Shown here: one piece after another, positions 7,948 through 15,956 of the stretch
How positions within the stretch are numbered: position 1 is the stretch's first letter
Layout: each line of letters starts with the position of its first letter
Origin: Hirschia sp.
Lineage (GTDB): Bacteria > Pseudomonadota > Alphaproteobacteria > Caulobacterales > Hyphomonadaceae
NCBI GenBank assembly: GCA_002709235.1
Contig: PAQI01000038.1
Span: 1-36,148 of the forward strand
Reading direction: 5' to 3'
Length of the DNA stretch: 36,148 nt
Made by a program: the position numbers and the translations under genes
The notes under the pieces: model-generated
The model's database searches: none
What the model was told of the DNA's origin: nothing
What the model saw: the letters and a program-made list of their open reading frames with translations, nothing else

Positions 7948-9954
7948 ATGTCAGAACCACTTCCTTTCCAAGGCAATTTGCTACTTTCTCAAGCCAAACA
8001 AGCGCTTCAGACTGGTGATGCCCGACGCGCCGAACAAATCGTCTCTGAAGCTATGGCGAGTGCTGATCTCTCAGACCGTCGAGAAGCTTTATATATTCTA
8101 GCCGTTTCACAGCGGCTTCAGTCACATTTCACCGAAGCCCTCAAGGCAATTGCAGACCTAAAAAGCCTCGAACCAGGATATGGACGGGCCTATCAGGAAG
8201 AAGGGCATGTCCATCGCGATAGTGGAAAACCTGATCTTGCATTGACTGCCTATGCAGAAGCCGTCCGGAACAACCCAGCCCTACTCGCAAGCTGGCGCGA
8301 ACTGGCCAAAATCCACGCCAATGTCGGCAATCAACGCAACGCAACCCTTGCGCGGGAACAGGTCGACCGCCTCACGGCACTTCCCAAGGAATTACTCGCC
8401 GTCGCCTCCATGCTTCACGAGGGCAAGATCGGACGCGCTGAGCGTATCTGTCGTGCGTTCCTTCAAAAATCTCCACACCATATAGAAGCGATGCGGCTTC
8501 TGGCCGATATCGGCATACGTCTTCATGTTCTGGATGATGCTGAATTCCTGCTGGAAAGCGCCCTCGAACTGGCCCCGGACCATGACCTTGCCCGGCTGGA
8601 CTATGTGGGTGTTCTGCACAAAAGGCAGAAATTTGAAAAAGCCATGGAGCAGGCAGAGATATTGCGCAATCGCCACCCCGGCCATCCGATCTATGAAAAC
8701 GCCTGGGCCGGAGAAGCCATGGCCGTTGGACGATATGAAGATGCAATAGCCGCCTATGATGCAATCTTGAAGGATATGCCAGGAAGCCCCCAGATCGAAC
8801 TGGTGCGCGGCCATGCATTGAAAACGATAGGAAAACGGCAAGACGCTGAAAACGCCTATCGCAAAGCCTATTCAGCAAAGCCCGATTTTGGCGATGCCTG
8901 GTGGAGCCTTGCAAATCTCAAGACCTACAGATTCTCGCAAGATGAGCTAGACCAAATGATCATCGCCGAGGATTCCCCAAACACCTCGCTGATCGACCGC
9001 TACCACCTCTGTTTTGCTTTGGGCAAAGCACATGAAGATCGCGAAGACCACGATGCTGCCTTTGCATATTACAACCGCGGCAACGCCCTGAAAAAGAGCG
9101 AGCTGCGTTATGACAGTGATCGCATCTCAGCCGAAATGCAGCTGCAAAAGCAATTCTGCACGCGCGACCTGTTCGCCGCCAGGAAGAACCATGGCCATCC
9201 AGATCCAGCGCCGATCTTTGTGGTCGGCCTGCCCCGGTCTGGATCGACCCTGATCGAACAGATACTGGCGTCACATAGCCAGGTGGAAGGCACATTGGAA
9301 CTGCCAAACATCCTGGCCTTCGCTCACAAGCTGAACGGTCGACGCCAATTGAATGATGAGCCGCGCTATCCTGCGGTCTTGCATGAACTTGACGCCACTG
9401 TACTGGAGAATATGGGCCGGACCTTTATCAATGATACAGCGGTCTATCGGGGCGCTTCTCGGTTCTTTGTCGACAAGATGCCGAACAATTTCAGGCATAT
9501 AGGCCTGATCAAATTGATCCTGCCAAATGCAAGGATAATCGACGCGCGCCGAAACCCAATGGATTGCTGCTTTTCAGGCTTCAAGCAACTCTTCGCCGAA
9601 GGTCAGGAATTCACCTACAGTCTTGAGGATATCGGGCGATATTATCGCGATTATGTGGACCTGATGGACCATTGGGATTCTGTGCTTCCAGGAGAGATCT
9701 TACGCGTGCAACACGAGGACGTTATTGAGGACCTGGAGGGCCAGGTAAGACGTCTGCTAGATCATTGCGGTCTGCCTTTCGAAGAAGATTGCCTCAATTT
9801 CCATGAGACGGACAGAGCCGTTCGTACGGCAAGTTCAGAACAGGTGCGGCAACCCATCAACCGCAGAGGCATGGACGTCTGGCGTAAATTCGATCAGCAT
9901 CTGATTCCGTTGAAAATTGCGCTCGGGTCCAACCTCGCGCCAGACCAATCCTGA
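7948..9954 (+). CDS. TPR-repeat sulfotransferase
   Basis: A two-part protein. The first 400 or so residues are tetratricopeptide repeats (recurring patterns such as AYQEEGHVHRDSGKPDLALT and LELAPDHDLARLDYVGVLHK). The last 250 form a PAPS-dependent sulfotransferase domain. The domain opens with the 5'-phosphosulfate loop VVGLPRSGSTLIEQILASH and has the 3'-phosphate segment DARRNPMDCCFSGFKQLF. The ATG at 7948 (668 residues, MSEPLPFQGN) is preferred. A GTG at 7930 would add six residues but lies on the tail of the terminator, and neither has a strong ribosome site. No signal peptide is seen, so it probably acts in the cytoplasm. Such proteins often sit beside TonB receptors in alphaproteobacteria, but their acceptor is generally unknown. 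The MarR gene follows after 20 bp. Confidence 0.9.
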   Translation: MSEPLPFQGNLLLSQAKQALQTGDARRAEQIVSEAMASADLSDRREALYILAVSQRLQSHFTEALKAIADLKSLEPGYGRAYQEEGHVHRDSGKPDLALTAYAEAVRNNPALLASWRELAKIHANVGNQRNATLAREQVDRLTALPKELLAVASMLHEGKIGRAERICRAFLQKSPHHIEAMRLLADIGIRLHVLDDAEFLLESALELAPDHDLARLDYVGVLHKRQKFEKAMEQAEILRNRHPGHPIYENAWAGEAMAVGRYEDAIAAYDAILKDMPGSPQIELVRGHALKTIGKRQDAENAYRKAYSAKPDFGDAWWSLANLKTYRFSQDELDQMIIAEDSPNTSLIDRYHLCFALGKAHEDREDHDAAFAYYNRGNALKKSELRYDSDRISAEMQLQKQFCTRDLFAARKNHGHPDPAPIFVVGLPRSGSTLIEQILASHSQVEGTLELPNILAFAHKLNGRRQLNDEPRYPAVLHELDATVLENMGRTFINDTAVYRGASRFFVDKMPNNFRHIGLIKLILPNARIIDARRNPMDCCFSGFKQLFAEGQEFTYSLEDIGRYYRDYVDLMDHWDSVLPGEILRVQHEDVIEDLEGQVRRLLDHCGLPFEEDCLNFHETDRAVRTASSEQVRQPINRRGMDVWRKFDQHLIPLKIALGSNLAPDQS

Positions 9955-9974
9955 CAAGAGGCGTCCCTCGCAGC

Positions 9975-10454
9975 ATGAAGACCCGTTACGAAGATGCGCT
10001 TGTTGCCTTGCGACAAATCCAGCGACAAACCGAATACCAGACCCGACAGCTCGCCCAGACGTCAGGATTGACGCCATCTCAGGTCATGGTCTTACAAGCG
10101 CTCGAGAAGCCTGGTCGCCTGCTCGTTGGCGATATCGCCAGACTTACACGTCTGGGCAATCCAACTGTTACCAGCCTTTCCGAGAAAATGCAGAGTCGCG
10201 GATTGATCTCCCGCGAGCGCGACAATGTTGACAGGCGCCGGGTCTGGCTGGTTATCCAGCCCGATGGACGTCGGGTTCTGGAAACTGTTCCACAACTGCT
10301 ACAGGATACATTCGGAAACCAGTTCTCGAAACTGGTCGACTGGGAACAGGCCATGATCGTCTCAGCCCTGGAACGCGTCGTAACATTATTAGGCGCAAAC
10401 ATGCCTGATTCAGCCCCCATACTCGACTTTGTGGACCTCGATCAAAAGCCGTAG
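9975..10454 (+). CDS. MarR-family transcriptional regulator
   Basis: A 159-residue winged helix-turn-helix repressor or activator of the MarR type. The DNA-binding region spans about residues 30-100: the recognition helix lies in LGNPTVTSLSEKMQSRGLI and the wing carries the conserved D-x-R-R pair in RERDNVDRRRVWL. Flanking helices would form the dimer interface. It starts 20 bp after the TPR-sulfotransferase stop on the same strand and is probably co-transcribed with it, which makes that gene or the receptor upstream a candidate target. Effector unknown. It converges with the dcd-like gene across a 28-bp gap. Confidence 0.92.
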   Translation: MKTRYEDALVALRQIQRQTEYQTRQLAQTSGLTPSQVMVLQALEKPGRLLVGDIARLTRLGNPTVTSLSEKMQSRGLISRERDNVDRRRVWLVIQPDGRRVLETVPQLLQDTFGNQFSKLVDWEQAMIVSALERVVTLLGANMPDSAPILDFVDLDQKP

Positions 10455-10482
10455 GTTCTACGCCCGATTCTCCCAATAGCTG

Positions 10483-11526
10483 TTACGCGTCTTTTCGACC
10501 GAAATGTTTGGAGAGCTTCAGCCCCTGCCCCTGATAGTTGGAAGATGATCCAGCATGCCCATAGGGCACTTCAGGCGCGCCGGTCATCGGCTCGAACACA
10601 AGACGCCCCACAGGCTGACCATCAGTAAGAATGAACGGCACCTCTCTAGATCTCACTTCGAGAACGGCCCTACCTTCTGGCGCATCCACACCAAATCCGG
10701 GATCAAAAAAGCCCGCATAATGCGCCCGAAATTCACCGAATTCTGGCGCGATGGGAGCCATTTCTGCCGCCTCCATAACGGGGATCACAACGATTTCCTT
10801 GGAAGCCAGAATGTAGAACTCACCCGGATCAAGAATGATAGAACCGCGATGGGGCCGCACGGGCTCCCAGAAATCCTCAACTGCATGTTGTCCAACACGC
10901 ATCAAGTCCAGCACGCCGCAATGTCGTTTGGCACGATAGCCAGCAATGTCATCATTACCGGGCTTCAGATCAACTGAAAATGTGATTTCTCGCGTGGGTT
11001 GATGGTGCCCTCTTCGCAAACGAAGCTGCAGCAAACGATCGCCTTCTCGCGCCAGAATCGAAAATGTTCTTGGAGAGATCTCGACATAAAGCGGGCCACT
11101 GTAGCCAGCAGGGGCCAAATCGAACCGATCCGCGCCGTCAGTCACCATACGGACAAAAACATCGATCCTGCCAGTTGAACTCTTGGGGTTTGCGGCCCCC
11201 GTAATTTCCTTTGGCAGATTTAAGTTCTCAATCAGGGGTACCAGATAAACGCAACCGGTTTCCAGAACCGCGCCTGAAGACAGATCCAGCTCATGCATGA
11301 CGAGATCACGATTCAAGAAACCTGAAACCTGATTTCCCCGTCCTGGTAGGAAGCTAGCGCGCATGCGATAGGCCTTCGGCCCAAGCCGCAAATCGATCGA
11401 AGCGGGTTGAATCTGATCCGACTCAAACTTGCAGGATGCGGTGATGACATCAGTTGCACAAAGCGTTCGAATGTCCGCATCGGGTAAAACACCTTTAAGA
11501 GTGCTATCGATTTTCACGTTGGACAT
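10483..11526 (-). CDS. dcd: dCTP deaminase-type protein, long alphaproteobacterial form
   Basis: A 347-residue protein of the long 2'-deoxycytidine 5'-triphosphate deaminase type, which would turn dCTP into dUTP and feed dTMP synthesis. The N-terminal half carries the family's nucleotide-binding beta-roll sequence, including QIQPASIDLRLGPKAYRMRA and a segment with ANPKSSTGRIDVFVRMV, where SSxGR corresponds to the conserved phosphate and catalytic motif. The C-terminal half repeats the fold (GEFYILASKEIVVIPVMEAA, HYAGFFDPGFG), so it looks like a duplicated deaminase/dUTPase unit about twice the length of E. coli Dcd (193 residues). It is divergent from metZ over 70 bp. Activity on dCTP is inferred from the family and not certain for this long form. 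Confidence 0.85.
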   Translation of the reverse strand: MSNVKIDSTLKGVLPDADIRTLCATDVITASCKFESDQIQPASIDLRLGPKAYRMRASFLPGRGNQVSGFLNRDLVMHELDLSSGAVLETGCVYLVPLIENLNLPKEITGAANPKSSTGRIDVFVRMVTDGADRFDLAPAGYSGPLYVEISPRTFSILAREGDRLLQLRLRRGHHQPTREITFSVDLKPGNDDIAGYRAKRHCGVLDLMRVGQHAVEDFWEPVRPHRGSIILDPGEFYILASKEIVVIPVMEAAEMAPIAPEFGEFRAHYAGFFDPGFGVDAPEGRAVLEVRSREVPFILTDGQPVGRLVFEPMTGAPEVPYGHAGSSSNYQGQGLKLSKHFGRKDA

Positions 11527-11596
11527 GCTATGGAGCCTTCTTTGTTTAAGCCATCCCTAGGGCGTGCAGCACCAAGAAGAAAGACCAGTCAGCATC

Positions 11597-12802
11597 ATGG
11601 ATGATTCTTCCAACAAATCCGACCGCAAGCTTCGAACAGCCAGCCAATTGGTCCATGGTGGCGGCATGCGTTCGGAATTTGGCGAAACATCCGAGGCAAT
11701 TTTCCTGACATCTGGTTATGTATATCCCGATGCCGAGACGGCTCAAGCCCGGTTGGCTGGTGACGAACCGGGCTTTGTCTATTCCCGATATGCGAACCCC
11801 ACGGTCAAGATGCTGGAGGACCGGTTGTCGATTATCGAAGGTGCGGCCGCTTGCCGAGCGACAGCTTCAGGAATGGCAGCCATTCACGCGGCACTTGTGG
11901 CACCGGTCAAATCAGGCGACCGTGTGGTTGCTGCTCGGGCCCTGTTTGGGTCCTGCACCTGGATTCTGGACAATCTGCTCCCCAGATATGGTGTCGAAGT
12001 CGAATTCGTCGATGGATATGATCTCGAGGGATGGAAACGCGCACTGTCGCGCCCGGTAAAATCAGTGCTCATCGAAACACCGTCCAATCCATTGCTGGAT
12101 GCCGTTGATATCTCTGCCGTTGCGGATCTGACGCATGCAGCAGGAGGTGAACTCATTGTCGACAATGTATTTGCCACACCGATCCTGCAAAGACCGCTGG
12201 AACTGGGCGCTGACTGGGTGACCTATTCCTGTACCAAGCACATGGATGGTCAGGGCCGCGTTCTGGGTGGTGCTATCCTGGGCAAGGATGCAGAGGCGAT
12301 GGAAGAAGTGTTCGCAGGCTACCTGAAACACACAGGGCCCGCGATTTCACCTTTCAACGCTTGGACAATCCTGAAGGGCCTGGAAACGCTGGCATTGCGC
12401 GTGGACAAGATGTGCGACAACGCACGGATAGTGGCAGACTTTCTAGCTGCACAGCCCTCGGTGCGTGCCGTGCGCTATCCTGGACGCAAGGATCATCCAC
12501 ATTTTGATATTCACAGCCGTCAGATGTCTTCAGGCGGATCTCTGATCAGTTTCTCCATTGAAGGCGGAAAAGACGCCGCTTTCAGAGTGCTCAATTCTCT
12601 TGAACTGGTGTCCATTTCCAACAATCTGGGCGATGCAAAGTCACTCATATGCCACCCGGCAACGACGACTCACAGAACACTCACTGACGAGCAGCGTGCC
12701 ATGATCGGTCTTGATCAAAGCTGGGTGCGCTTGTCGGTTGGTCTGGAAGATGCAGCCGATGTGTGTGACGATCTGGAAAGAGCGTTGTCGACTTTACGCT
12801 GA
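11597..12802 (+). CDS. metZ: O-succinylhomoserine sulfhydrylase
   Basis: A PLP-dependent gamma-replacement enzyme making homocysteine from O-succinylhomoserine and sulfide, the direct-sulfhydrylation route to methionine. From the ATG at 11597 it has 401 residues. Cys/Met-metabolism family features are LVHGGGMRSEFGETSEAIFL near the N-terminus, YSRYANPT, the PLP-binding ATASGMAAIHAAL, ETPSNP, and the Schiff-base lysine in YSCTKHMDGQGR at about residue 214. A GTG at 11564 would add eleven residues, but family members usually have about 20 residues before LVHGG, as here. apaG and trkH follow on the same strand with short gaps. Cystathionine synthase or lyase is less likely, since the LTSGYVY and GQGR signatures are those of MetZ. 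Confidence 0.92.
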   Translation: MDDSSNKSDRKLRTASQLVHGGGMRSEFGETSEAIFLTSGYVYPDAETAQARLAGDEPGFVYSRYANPTVKMLEDRLSIIEGAAACRATASGMAAIHAALVAPVKSGDRVVAARALFGSCTWILDNLLPRYGVEVEFVDGYDLEGWKRALSRPVKSVLIETPSNPLLDAVDISAVADLTHAAGGELIVDNVFATPILQRPLELGADWVTYSCTKHMDGQGRVLGGAILGKDAEAMEEVFAGYLKHTGPAISPFNAWTILKGLETLALRVDKMCDNARIVADFLAAQPSVRAVRYPGRKDHPHFDIHSRQMSSGGSLISFSIEGGKDAAFRVLNSLELVSISNNLGDAKSLICHPATTTHRTLTDEQRAMIGLDQSWVRLSVGLEDAADVCDDLERALSTLR

Positions 12803-12826
12803 CTTCCGATTTTGTGGAACCCGAAC

Positions 12827-13249
12827 ATGCCCGACCTGACTGCCTCAGTAGATTCTTGCTACGAACACGAGACCGAGCAGATCGTTGTACGAGTCTTGCC
12901 TCGTTTTCTGGAAGATGAATCCACACCGGAAAACCACCGCTATATCTGGGCCTATACGATTGCCATCAAGAACATGCGTGATGACGCTGTAAAATTGATG
13001 TCACGCTATTGGCGCATAACGGATCAGCGAGGACGCGTGCAGGAAGTTCGCGGCGACGGCGTTATCGGCGAAACACCTACAATCGAACCTGGTCACATCT
13101 TCGAGTATACATCTGGTGCGCCACTCACCGAACCTTCAGGAATCATGGAAGGCGAATACTCGTTTGTGGACGCGGCCGGTAATGATTTGACAGTCGCGAT
13201 TCCAACCTTCTCGCTGGACAGCCCATACGACCGGGCATCTCCCAACTGA
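12827..13249 (+). CDS. apaG: ApaG domain protein
   Basis: A 140-residue ApaG protein with a single immunoglobulin-like beta-sandwich domain. Typical sequence includes ENHRYIWAYTIAIKNM, LMSRYWRITDQRGRVQEVRG and GVIGETPTIEPGHIFEYTSG, followed by MEGEYSF. Bacterial ApaG is linked genetically to magnesium/cobalt resistance and diadenosine-tetraphosphate metabolism, but its molecular role is poorly defined. The ATG at 12827 was chosen over a TTG at 12812, since the former gives the usual short N-terminus. It begins 24 bp after metZ, an arrangement common in alphaproteobacteria, and trkH begins 9 bp after its stop, so the three genes probably form one transcript. Confidence 0.93.
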   Translation: MPDLTASVDSCYEHETEQIVVRVLPRFLEDESTPENHRYIWAYTIAIKNMRDDAVKLMSRYWRITDQRGRVQEVRGDGVIGETPTIEPGHIFEYTSGAPLTEPSGIMEGEYSFVDAAGNDLTVAIPTFSLDSPYDRASPN

Positions 13250-13258
13250 ACGCTGAAC

Positions 13259-14824
13259 ATGCGATATCGCCCTATACTTCACGTAACTGGCCTGATGACA
13301 CTTGGCCTCGGCGCAATGATGCTGCCATGCGTTATAGCAGATGTCATGGCGATGAACGAGGTATCGAGTACGCTGTCAGCGGCAAGTGCGTCGGCAGAAG
13401 AGACCGGGCGTACAATCAACCAGATATTGGCGGAGTCCGGCAATCACTCGCCATGGCTCTTTTTTGACGCAAACGATTTCGGTTGGAAGGTATTCCTTCT
13501 ACTGTCGATCTTCTTCATGACTGTTGGTGGCGCATTGTCTGTTGGCAGCCGTCTTGACGATGATGGCGTGAGGACTCAGGAAGCCTTCCTGCTTACTGTT
13601 ATTTCCTGGCTCGTTATCGTGTTCATTGGTGCCGCGCCTTTCTTTCTCGGCTTCGGATTCAATTTCACTGACTCTGTGTTCGAAAGCATGTCAGGTCTGA
13701 CGACAACCGGGGCTACGATCATGGAAGGTATTGAAACCTTTCCGCCCAGCCTGATCCTGTGGCGCGCGATCATTCAGTGGATTGGTGGTGTCGGCATTAT
13801 TGTAACTGCCATTGCCATTCTTCCTTCTCTGAAGGTGGGTGGCATGCAGCTCTTCCACATGGAGAGCTCGGACAATCAAGATAAGATGTTGCCACATATT
13901 GGCGAGATTGCGATGAAAACCGCACTGGTTTATCTCGGCCTGACTTTTTTGTGCGCAAGCCTCTATCGTGTCACCAGCATGAACGAGTTTGAATCCATCA
14001 CCATGGCAATGACGACAATTGCGACAGGTGGCTTTGCTGATACTGATGCCAGCTTCAACCCCTATGTCGAAGGTGGAGCGGACATTGTCGCAATCATTTT
14101 CATGTCACTGGGTTCCATGCCTTTCGGCCTGATGGTCTTGGCTATACATGGCGACTGGAAATCATTCATGCGCGATCCACAACCGATCGTATGGATTGGC
14201 TTTGCGGTGATTCTGACAGGAGCGATGACCCTCTATGTAATTACCCGCGATCACATCGACATCGGCCCGGAAGGTCCGGTGAGAATGGCAATGTTCAATG
14301 TTGTTTCCGTGTTGTCAGGCACCGGCTACGGAACAGAAGATTTCAGCTTATGGGGACCATTCGCGTCATCGCTGTTCGTCGTTGCGATGTTCTTCGGTGG
14401 TTGTGCCGGCTCCGCTTCATGCGGCCTCAAGACCTTCCGAGTACACATCGCATTCCTGTCAATCTTTGCATATGCAAAGACCATGATCAGACCCCACCAG
14501 ATATCCCCAGTGCGGTATGCCGGACGCCCCGTTAGACCGGAAACAATGCAATCAATCATGCTGTTCATGTTCTTGTATCTGGTCACATTCGCGGTTCAGT
14601 GCAGCATTCTGGCGCTGACGGGACTTGAGCCGACAACGGCGATATCCGCAGCAGCCGCAACATTGAACAATGTCGGGCCCGGCTTGGGAGAGGTCGGCCC
14701 CGCAGGCAATTTCGCGCATCTCACAATCGTCGGAAAATGGACGTGTACAATCGCTATGTTGCTGGGACGACTGGAACTGATCGCTGTCTTCGTGATCCTG
14801 ACGCCAAGCTTCTGGCGAAATTGA
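13259..14824 (+). CDS. trkH: TrkH-family potassium uptake protein
   Basis: The membrane subunit of a Trk-type K+ uptake system, 521 residues with about ten to twelve hydrophobic segments. Four pore-loop repeats carry the K+ filter glycines: TTTGATI near 148, TGGFAD near 257, GTGYGTED near 355 and NVGPGLGEVGP near 471. The cytoplasmic partner TrkA is not in this window. It sits 9 bp after apaG and is probably co-transcribed with metZ-apaG. A weak hairpin lies just past the stop (14830-14849). Confidence 0.93.
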   Translation: MRYRPILHVTGLMTLGLGAMMLPCVIADVMAMNEVSSTLSAASASAEETGRTINQILAESGNHSPWLFFDANDFGWKVFLLLSIFFMTVGGALSVGSRLDDDGVRTQEAFLLTVISWLVIVFIGAAPFFLGFGFNFTDSVFESMSGLTTTGATIMEGIETFPPSLILWRAIIQWIGGVGIIVTAIAILPSLKVGGMQLFHMESSDNQDKMLPHIGEIAMKTALVYLGLTFLCASLYRVTSMNEFESITMAMTTIATGGFADTDASFNPYVEGGADIVAIIFMSLGSMPFGLMVLAIHGDWKSFMRDPQPIVWIGFAVILTGAMTLYVITRDHIDIGPEGPVRMAMFNVVSVLSGTGYGTEDFSLWGPFASSLFVVAMFFGGCAGSASCGLKTFRVHIAFLSIFAYAKTMIRPHQISPVRYAGRPVRPETMQSIMLFMFLYLVTFAVQCSILALTGLEPTTAISAAAATLNNVGPGLGEVGPAGNFAHLTIVGKWTCTIAMLLGRLELIAVFVILTPSFWRN

Positions 14825-14829
14825 AGATT

Positions 14830-14849
14830 GGCTCGATCTAGCTCGAGCC
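14830..14849. terminator. Hairpin between trkH and the lipoprotein gene
   Basis: GGCTCGA (14830-14836) pairs with TCGAGCC (14843-14849) around a 6-nt loop, just after the trkH stop and between convergent genes. There is no U-tract, so it is at best a weak or Rho-assisted terminator. Confidence 0.4.
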
Positions 14850-14899
14850 AGATTCACATGATCAAGTTTAATATATTGATATTTGCGGTGAGGACTAAT

Positions 14900-15631
14900 T
14901 CAGCGTTTCATCGTGAAGCTTACGGCCGCGAAATCTTCTTTGGCGCGCGCACCTTCATGGGAATATTCACGATGGACATAGCCGAAGGAAAGCGCTCCCC
15001 CGGCTTTTTGAAAGGCCACACCCGCTTGAATGTCGCCAACCGTAACCTGGTCACGAAGCGCCACACCATCCAGCTTTGCTCCCTTGTCACCAAGGTCCCA
15101 GCAAAGCGCTTCACCATCAGTTGCTGCAAAGACATACCAGCTGTCGATCTTTGAATAGCTGCCACGCTCATCAAAGCTGTCGACCATATCTTCCAAACCC
15201 TGACCCAGCCTGACTTCAGCACCTGCCCGCGCGGTCTTGAATTGGCCACGCTTTTCAATTGTGGCGCGCGGCGCCACTGACATATCCAGCCCGAGACCTG
15301 TATCTGCAGACGGCGCTGTAAAAACCATACCAGCTGAAAAAATTTCAGCATCCTGAAACCGAACAGGCATCGGAGAACTTTCAGCCTTCACGATAATACC
15401 GGCCATCGCGTCACTTGCCGCCCATTCGGCCGGCGATAAACGGTTCACGGTCAGATCTGGTTTGGGCAACCCGACAGCGCCGTAATCGGCAGCTTTGGGA
15501 GTGTGCGTCAGTTGAAGGTGGGTTTCAGCGTCGCTCCACGTCGAACGCTCAGAATGCATCGCACCATCATCTATAGGTACACAACCTAAGCATGCGGTAA
15601 TGGCAATCTGAGTTGCGATCATGGCAAGCAT
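14900..15631 (-). CDS. Hypothetical secreted protein, possible lipoprotein
   Basis: I do not recognise the family with confidence. From the ATG at 15631 it has 243 residues; a GTG at 15643 would add four, but the ATG has GGAGTGGGG just upstream. The hydrophobic N-terminus ends in ATQIAITACLGC, where I-T-A-C fits a lipobox and would make the Cys a lipidated residue. A plain signal peptide is the alternative. The rest alternates short beta-like segments rich in Gly and aromatics, such as GDIQAGVAFQKAGGALSFGY, followed by HREYSHEG and an end of AVSFTMKR. This resembles a small outer-membrane barrel of the LpxR-like kind seen in alphaproteobacteria, but I cannot confirm it. It stands alone between trkH and nrdA. 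Confidence 0.75.
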   Translation of the reverse strand: MLAMIATQIAITACLGCVPIDDGAMHSERSTWSDAETHLQLTHTPKAADYGAVGLPKPDLTVNRLSPAEWAASDAMAGIIVKAESSPMPVRFQDAEIFSAGMVFTAPSADTGLGLDMSVAPRATIEKRGQFKTARAGAEVRLGQGLEDMVDSFDERGSYSKIDSWYVFAATDGEALCWDLGDKGAKLDGVALRDQVTVGDIQAGVAFQKAGGALSFGYVHREYSHEGARAKEDFAAVSFTMKR

Positions 15632-15643
15632 CCTGTTCCCCAC

Positions 15644-15956
15644 TCCAACGCTACTTCATAAATTCAGGCGATAATGATGCCCGATCAGAATAACATTAGA
15701 CGTGTTACTGTTATCATAACGGCGTGATGAACACCATAAGACCTCGTTAACGTTTCCGTCGCGGTAATTAAGCGATTAAGCCCTTCAGACTCAATGGGTT
15801 GGACATACAGGTCATCATCAATTGCCTAATGTCTGAACCAAATTTAAGTTCCAAATTTCGTATAAAATTCGATTTTTTATTCAATTACGCACAAAAATGC
15901 CCCCTGCAATGGTCATGCAAGGGGCATATTTTTTAGAAACTATCTATTGCCGAACA
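15644..15956. other. AT-rich intergenic stretch between lipoprotein gene and nrdA end
   Basis: About 313 bp without a gene I can support. It should hold the promoter of the minus-strand lipoprotein gene in its left part, and it holds the nrdA terminator at 15895-15934. Several TTAA tetramers occur (around 15747-15780), but I see no pair with the TTAA-N7-TTAA spacing of a CtrA site. Confidence 0.5.
15895..15934 (-). terminator. Rho-independent terminator of nrdA
   Basis: ATGCCCCCTGCA and TGCAAGGGGCAT form a 12-bp stem with one mismatch around a short loop. The stem is flanked by A5 on one side and T6 on the other, so it can act on both strands. On the minus strand it lies just after the nrdA stop and ends in TTTTTG. 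Confidence 0.85.

Noticed and set aside
8372-8914. Antisense frames of 149-180 codons within the TPR-sulfotransferase
   Set aside because: They mirror the TPR coding strand, are rich in His, Arg and Cys, and show no domain.
11527-11596. A SAM riboswitch before metZ, as known for methionine genes in other alphaproteobacteria
   Set aside because: The region is only 70 bp and shared with the dcd promoter, and I could not fit the SAM-II pseudoknot pairing by eye. A covariance-model search would settle it.
15740-15790. TTAA-rich sequence suggestive of a CtrA cell-cycle site
   Set aside because: The TTAA tetramers are not separated by seven bases as the CtrA site requires; similar motifs near 18866 also fail on spacing.
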